From Alphaproteobacteria bacterium LSUCC0684 (GTDB lineage: Bacteria > Pseudomonadota > Alphaproteobacteria > Puniceispirillales > UBA1172): DNA of 64,000 nt. Position 1 is the first letter of the stretch. Every line of letters begins with the position of its first letter. Below the pieces are notes generated by a model. The model had not been told where the DNA came from, made no database searches, and was given only the letters and a program-made list of their open reading frames with translations. The position numbers and the translations under genes are program-made. Below are positions 60,845 through 64,000 of this stretch, one piece after another. The DNA lies in NCBI GenBank assembly GCA_041228335.1, contig CP166130.1, positions 248,001-312,000 on the forward strand, read 5' to 3'.

Positions 60845-62326
60845 CTAGTCCTGCCAGTAAACCGCTGTCAGATCCGTGGCCTGGGTCGGTGCGTTTTCCC
60901 ACAACCCGACGATCTTACGGTTGATCACCCCGGTCTGGGGAAGCTGGAAAAGATACCCGTTGACATAATCTTCGGCGATGATGCGCTGGGCCTGCTGGCT
61001 CAGTCGGCGGCGTTCAGCCGGATTGTTTTCTTTTTTCAGGCGAGCCATCAGGTCCTGAAACGCCGGGTTGTCGTACTGGAAATAATAGTCCGGCCGGGCA
61101 TAAATGCCGATATCGAAAGGTTCGGTATGGCTGACGATGGTCAGGCCGTAATCCTTGCCGCGGAAAACCTCTTCAAGCCACTGCGCCCATTCAAGGGTGA
61201 TGATCTCGGCCGAAATGCCGACGTCGCGAAGCTGCGCCTGAATGATTTCACCGCCACGCCGGGCATAGCTTGGAGGCGGCAGTTTGAGCGTTGTTGCAAA
61301 ACCGTCGGGATATCCGGCCTCGGCCAGGAGGGCACGGGCTTTCCCCGGATCGTATTCCGAGATTTCCGTCAGATCGAGGTAGTCAGGATGATGCGGGGCG
61401 AAATGCGTGCCAATCGGCGTGCCATAGCCGAACATGGCGCCATCGATGATCGCCCGCCGGTCGATGGCATGGGCGACGGCCTTGCGGACAAGGCGATCTG
61501 AAAAATGCTCCGCCTTGTTGTTGATGGCCAGAATGGTTTCCCCTTCGGTGGAGCCCCGGGTGACGCGGAAGCGCGGGTCAGCCTCGAACTGGGCGAGTGT
61601 CTCCGGGGCCGGATACCCCGGAAAGGCATCGATGTCACCCGCCATCATGGCGGCATAACTGGCCGAAGGATCAGCGATAAACCGGAAGGTCGCCTCCTCG
61701 AGCAGGGCAGGTTCACCCCAGTAATCGGGGTTACGTTTCAGGATGATTCGGTCACCCTTGATCCACCGGTTGAAACGGAAAGGGCCGGTTCCGACGGGGG
61801 TTGTCCTGATATCGGCAATGCTCTCTTCTGCCACGATGACGGCATCGCCCCAGGCAAGATTGAAAAGAAACTGGCCATCGGGTTCGGCAAGGGTGATCCG
61901 CACGCGCGTATCGCTCAGGATATCGATAGAGGAAATGCCGGTGAATAACCCCTTCTGGGCATTGGCGGATGTTTCTGCCCGGGCCCGGTCGAGGGTGAAT
62001 TTGACATCGCGTGCATCCATGCGGGAGCCGTCATGAAAGGTCACGTCCGGGGCGAGGTCAAACGTGTAGATGCGGCCATCGCCGCTGATTTCCCATTGCC
62101 GGGCAAGCCCGGGGATGATCGATCCGTCGGCGGCAAAACGTGTCAGTCCTTCGAACACATTGGCGTAAAGAACCTGATCGATCGCTCCGGCGGCGGCGCT
62201 GGTCGGGTCGAGATGCGGCGGCTCAAGCTGCATGCCGAGGGTGATCGAATTCCGCGCTGCCTGGGCAGGTGCGAAACTGGCAAGAACTGCGGCTGCGATG
62301 CAGCAAAGGTACCTGAAAGAGGCCAT
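60845..62326 (-). CDS. Dipeptide-type ABC transporter substrate-binding protein
   Basis: A 493-residue SBP_bac_5 protein. MASFRYLCCIAAAVLASFAP is the signal peptide, with cleavage near AQAARNS. Family motifs are NVFEGLTRFAADGSIIPGLA, LAPDVTFHDGSRMDARDVKF, VGTGPFRFNRWIKGDRIIL and RLVRKAVAHAIDRRAIIDGA. The ATG at 62326 is preferred over a TTG at 62332. First gene of the operon whose last genes encode peptide and amide hydrolases. Unlike the other three binding-protein genes, no strong hairpin follows it. Confidence 0.9.
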   Translation of the reverse strand: MASFRYLCCIAAAVLASFAPAQAARNSITLGMQLEPPHLDPTSAAAGAIDQVLYANVFEGLTRFAADGSIIPGLARQWEISGDGRIYTFDLAPDVTFHDGSRMDARDVKFTLDRARAETSANAQKGLFTGISSIDILSDTRVRITLAEPDGQFLFNLAWGDAVIVAEESIADIRTTPVGTGPFRFNRWIKGDRIILKRNPDYWGEPALLEEATFRFIADPSASYAAMMAGDIDAFPGYPAPETLAQFEADPRFRVTRGSTEGETILAINNKAEHFSDRLVRKAVAHAIDRRAIIDGAMFGYGTPIGTHFAPHHPDYLDLTEISEYDPGKARALLAEAGYPDGFATTLKLPPPSYARRGGEIIQAQLRDVGISAEIITLEWAQWLEEVFRGKDYGLTIVSHTEPFDIGIYARPDYYFQYDNPAFQDLMARLKKENNPAERRRLSQQAQRIIAEDYVNGYLFQLPQTGVINRKIVGLWENAPTQATDLTAVYWQD

Positions 62327-62458
62327 GATCAAGTTTTCCTGTCGCTTTTTGACGCGTGGTGGATCTCAACGGTGTATTTCAATGGCGATGTCATATAACG
62401 TATTACCAGAGAACAAAAGACCTTTCACCATTTTCAATGACATTGAAGGGAGATGATC

Positions 62459-62746
62459 ATGACGTTGAAGGACTGGCATATAAGGCCGGAAAACCCGCGC
62501 AGTGGCGAGCTTGGGACGGATCAGTTTCTCAAGGTTGCCGATCAGTTCATCTCGCTGGCAAATACGCGAAACAAGAAGATCGTTGCAACCGATCTGCATT
62601 ACGCCATGCTTTATGCCGCCGCCCGCTACAACGCCCATGTCGGCAAGAATGTCCTTAATACGGACAACCATGACAGTTTCATCGAACACATGACGCGGCA
62701 ATATGCGGATATGCTGCGTGAACACATGGCGGATCCCACGGTGTGA
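62459..62746 (+). CDS. DUF3144 family protein
   Basis: A 95-residue protein that resembles the DUF3144 family as I recall it: FLKVADQFISLANTRNKK, LHYAMLYAAARYNAHV and MTRQYADMLREHMAD. These helix-rich proteins have no established function. The ATG at 62459 is preferred over 62453 because GGGAG ends six bases before it. Divergent from the binding-protein gene. Its stop overlaps the GTG of the cytochrome gene. Confidence 0.72.
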   Translation: MTLKDWHIRPENPRSGELGTDQFLKVADQFISLANTRNKKIVATDLHYAMLYAAARYNAHVGKNVLNTDNHDSFIEHMTRQYADMLREHMADPTV

Positions 62747-63129
62747 AAGCTCCGGTGATGAGACGATCTGTTACGGCACTGGGTGCTCTTCTTTTTCTCA
62801 ACTGTACAAGCGGCCCGGCTGTCGCCGGCGCGGATGCGGGGCGGCAGCTTGTGCGCGAACACTGCACCCGGTGTCATGTGATCGGCGATATCAATCCCTA
62901 TGGCGGGATCGGTTCAACCCCGTCTTTTGAGGCGATGAAAAATCTGCCGGACTGGCGGGCGCGGTTTGAAGTGTTTTTCATCCTGCCGCCGCATCCGTCG
63001 CTGGTCCGGATTGAAGGCGTCTCCGAAGATCGGCCCGAAAATCTGCCCGCCTTCAGTCATGAGATCGTGCTCACCCCGATGGATGTTGAAAATATCCTCG
63101 CTTATGTGGATACACTTGAAAGAAAATAA
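62743..63129 (+). CDS. Single-haem c-type cytochrome lacking the usual Met ligand
   Basis: A 128-residue protein: N-terminal signal region (MRRSVTALGALLFLNC then PAVAGA), haem-binding CTRCH at 41-45, and a C-terminal helix VENILAYVDTLERK as in small c-type cytochromes. The usual axial Met before the C-terminal helix (xMPxF) is Leu101 here (NLPAF), so the sixth haem ligand must be another residue or absent. The GTG at 62743 overlaps the previous stop; ATG at 62758 is equally possible. A Cys at 21 could be lipid-modified, but no clear lipobox is seen. Electron transfer partner unknown. Confidence 0.8.
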   Translation: MKAPVMRRSVTALGALLFLNCTSGPAVAGADAGRQLVREHCTRCHVIGDINPYGGIGSTPSFEAMKNLPDWRARFEVFFILPPHPSLVRIEGVSEDRPENLPAFSHEIVLTPMDVENILAYVDTLERK

Positions 63130-63189
63130 ATCATTGGCATATCAGGTGTTCAACATGAACACCTTTTCTGATCCGGGAGGGGAAGACCC

Positions 63190-63402
63190 ATGCAAAAAAA
63201 TGACATGAATGACGACGCCTATACCATGGCTATTCGGAAGTTTCTGAAACAGCTCGGCGTGACAACACATCAGGAACTTGAAAAGGCCATGGCGGGCATT
63301 GAGCCGGGGGCGGAATTGCCGATCACGGCCACCATCAGCATCCCGGAGCTGAATTTCACCCATGAAGTCTCGGCGACACTGATCGGGCCGGACCGGGGCT
63401 GA
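63190..63402 (+). CDS. DUF6494 family protein
   Basis: A 70-residue protein. MNDDAYTMAIRKFLKQLGVT, then HQELEKAMAGIEPG and a C-terminal beta pattern (ITATISIPELNFTHEVSATL) match the small DUF6494 family as I recall it, with a helical start and a strand-rich end. Function unknown. GGGAGGGG lies before the ATG at 63190. It is 17 bases upstream of the Mrp gene and probably co-transcribed. Confidence 0.72.
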   Translation: MQKNDMNDDAYTMAIRKFLKQLGVTTHQELEKAMAGIEPGAELPITATISIPELNFTHEVSATLIGPDRG

Positions 63403-63419
63403 TGCGGCGGCGGCGATAA

Positions 63420-64000
63420 ATGACCGATCTGACCGAAGATCTGATTCTCGCGACCCTTGCCGGGGTGATGGACCCGTCCCAGGGCAAGGATATCGTCGCC
63501 CTTGGGCTTGTCGATGGCATCACCATCAAGGACAGCAATATTGCCGTCATGCTGACGGTGCCGCCACATCGCGGCCCGGCGATGGAACCGGTACGCAAGG
63601 CCGCGGAGAATGCCGTTCTTGCCCTTGACGGGGTGACCAGCGCAACGGTGATTGTCACCGCCCATCAGGCAAGGGATATAGCCGCCACCATGGAGGAGGC
63701 CGAACCCGAAGGCCGCGAGAAGGAGCTCACCTCCTCGGTGCGCCGGTTTGTTGCCGTGGCCTCAGGCAAGGGCGGGGTCGGCAAATCCACCACCGCGGTC
63801 AACCTTGCCATCTCCCTCCGGCTCGAAGGGCTGCGGGTGGGTATTCTGGATGCCGATGTCTATGGCCCGTCCCAGCCCCGCATGCTGGGGGTGAGCGGGC
63901 GTCCCGCCGCGGCAGGCGGGGATATGGTCACGCCGCTTGAAAATTACGGCGTCAAGGTGATGTCCATGGGGTTGCTGGTGCCGGATGAAACCGCCATGAT
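63420..64000 (+). CDS. mrp: Mrp/NBP35-type Fe-S cluster carrier ATPase (3' end outside window)
   Basis: Open from an ATG at 63420 to the window end (193 codons seen of about 350-380). Residues 1-80 form the N-terminal MIP18/DUF59 domain (LATLAGVMDPSQGKDIVALG). A linker leads to the P-loop ATPase with deviant Walker A SGKGGVGKSTTAVNLA and the following DADVYGPSQPRML, diagnostic of Mrp/ApbC. The protein carries and transfers [4Fe-4S] clusters in the cytoplasm; the CxxC cluster ligands would lie beyond the window. Confidence 0.92.
   Translation, partial: MTDLTEDLILATLAGVMDPSQGKDIVALGLVDGITIKDSNIAVMLTVPPHRGPAMEPVRKAAENAVLALDGVTSATVIVTAHQARDIAATMEEAEPEGREKELTSSVRRFVAVASGKGGVGKSTTAVNLAISLRLEGLRVGILDADVYGPSQPRMLGVSGRPAAAGGDMVTPLENYGVKVMSMGLLVPDETAM

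Overview
The window reads as a dense chromosomal segment of a marine-type alphaproteobacterium. The evidence is the gene content: a PlcP-type phospholipase beside a glycolipid synthase, an Anbu proteasome-like cluster, ArsJ, phosphonate catabolism, a methanethiol oxidase and many amino acid, peptide and EamA transporters. A SAR116-like (Puniceispirillum-related) organism is a guess that only a search could settle. No rRNA, tRNA, CRISPR array, transposase or prophage gene was recognised. The first ~12.4 kb looks clearly more AT-rich than the rest.

Layout. 1-0.8 kb: the end of a membrane protein and a MotA-like membrane protein. 0.8-1.75 kb: non-coding, with the relic of a Na/Pi cotransporter. 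1.75-8.2 kb: a hydroxyproline-type locus with a HypD-like deaminase, a polar amino acid ABC transporter, a divergent GntR regulator and a fused aconitase X. 8.3-12.2 kb: the four-gene Anbu cluster (Anbu, transglutaminase, alpha-E, ATP-grasp). 12.4-16.2 kb: a CitE relic, then methanethiol oxidase, ferredoxin, CoA-binding protein and D-lactate dehydrogenase, followed by a 45-residue Cys-rich protein.

16.8-32.3 kb looks like a low-phosphate region: PlcP with a glycosyltransferase fused to diacylglycerol kinase (lipid remodelling), GAPDH-ArsJ (arsenate detoxification), a TmpA/TmpB pair (oxidative cleavage of trimethylated aminoethylphosphonate), PhnW-PhnY-PhnA with a divergent LysR regulator (hydrolytic aminoethylphosphonate route) and a formylglycine phosphonate-monoesterase-like hydrolase. 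YqaA, pirin and EamA genes lie among them.

32.7-39.0 kb and 48.0-54.0 kb are two complete peptide-type ABC operons, and 54.8-62.3 kb is a third, which ends in an S58 aminopeptidase and an amidase. Between them lie a BT1-type transporter, two EamA transporters, a stand-alone Lrp effector domain, a truncated 3-hydroxyisobutyrate dehydrogenase, an enoyl-CoA hydratase, a Rieske oxygenase and an ADP-forming acyl-CoA synthetase. The window ends with DUF3144, c-type cytochrome and DUF6494 genes and the start of an Mrp Fe-S carrier.

How the genes work together: the organism appears to live on scavenged amino acids, peptides, phosphonates and methylated compounds, and to replace membrane phospholipid when phosphate is short. 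Three transporter operons share one design: a hairpin directly after the binding-protein gene, which would make more binding protein than membrane components. Several reading-frame relics show ongoing gene loss. Functions come from reading motifs and remembered family sequences, and no database search was run.
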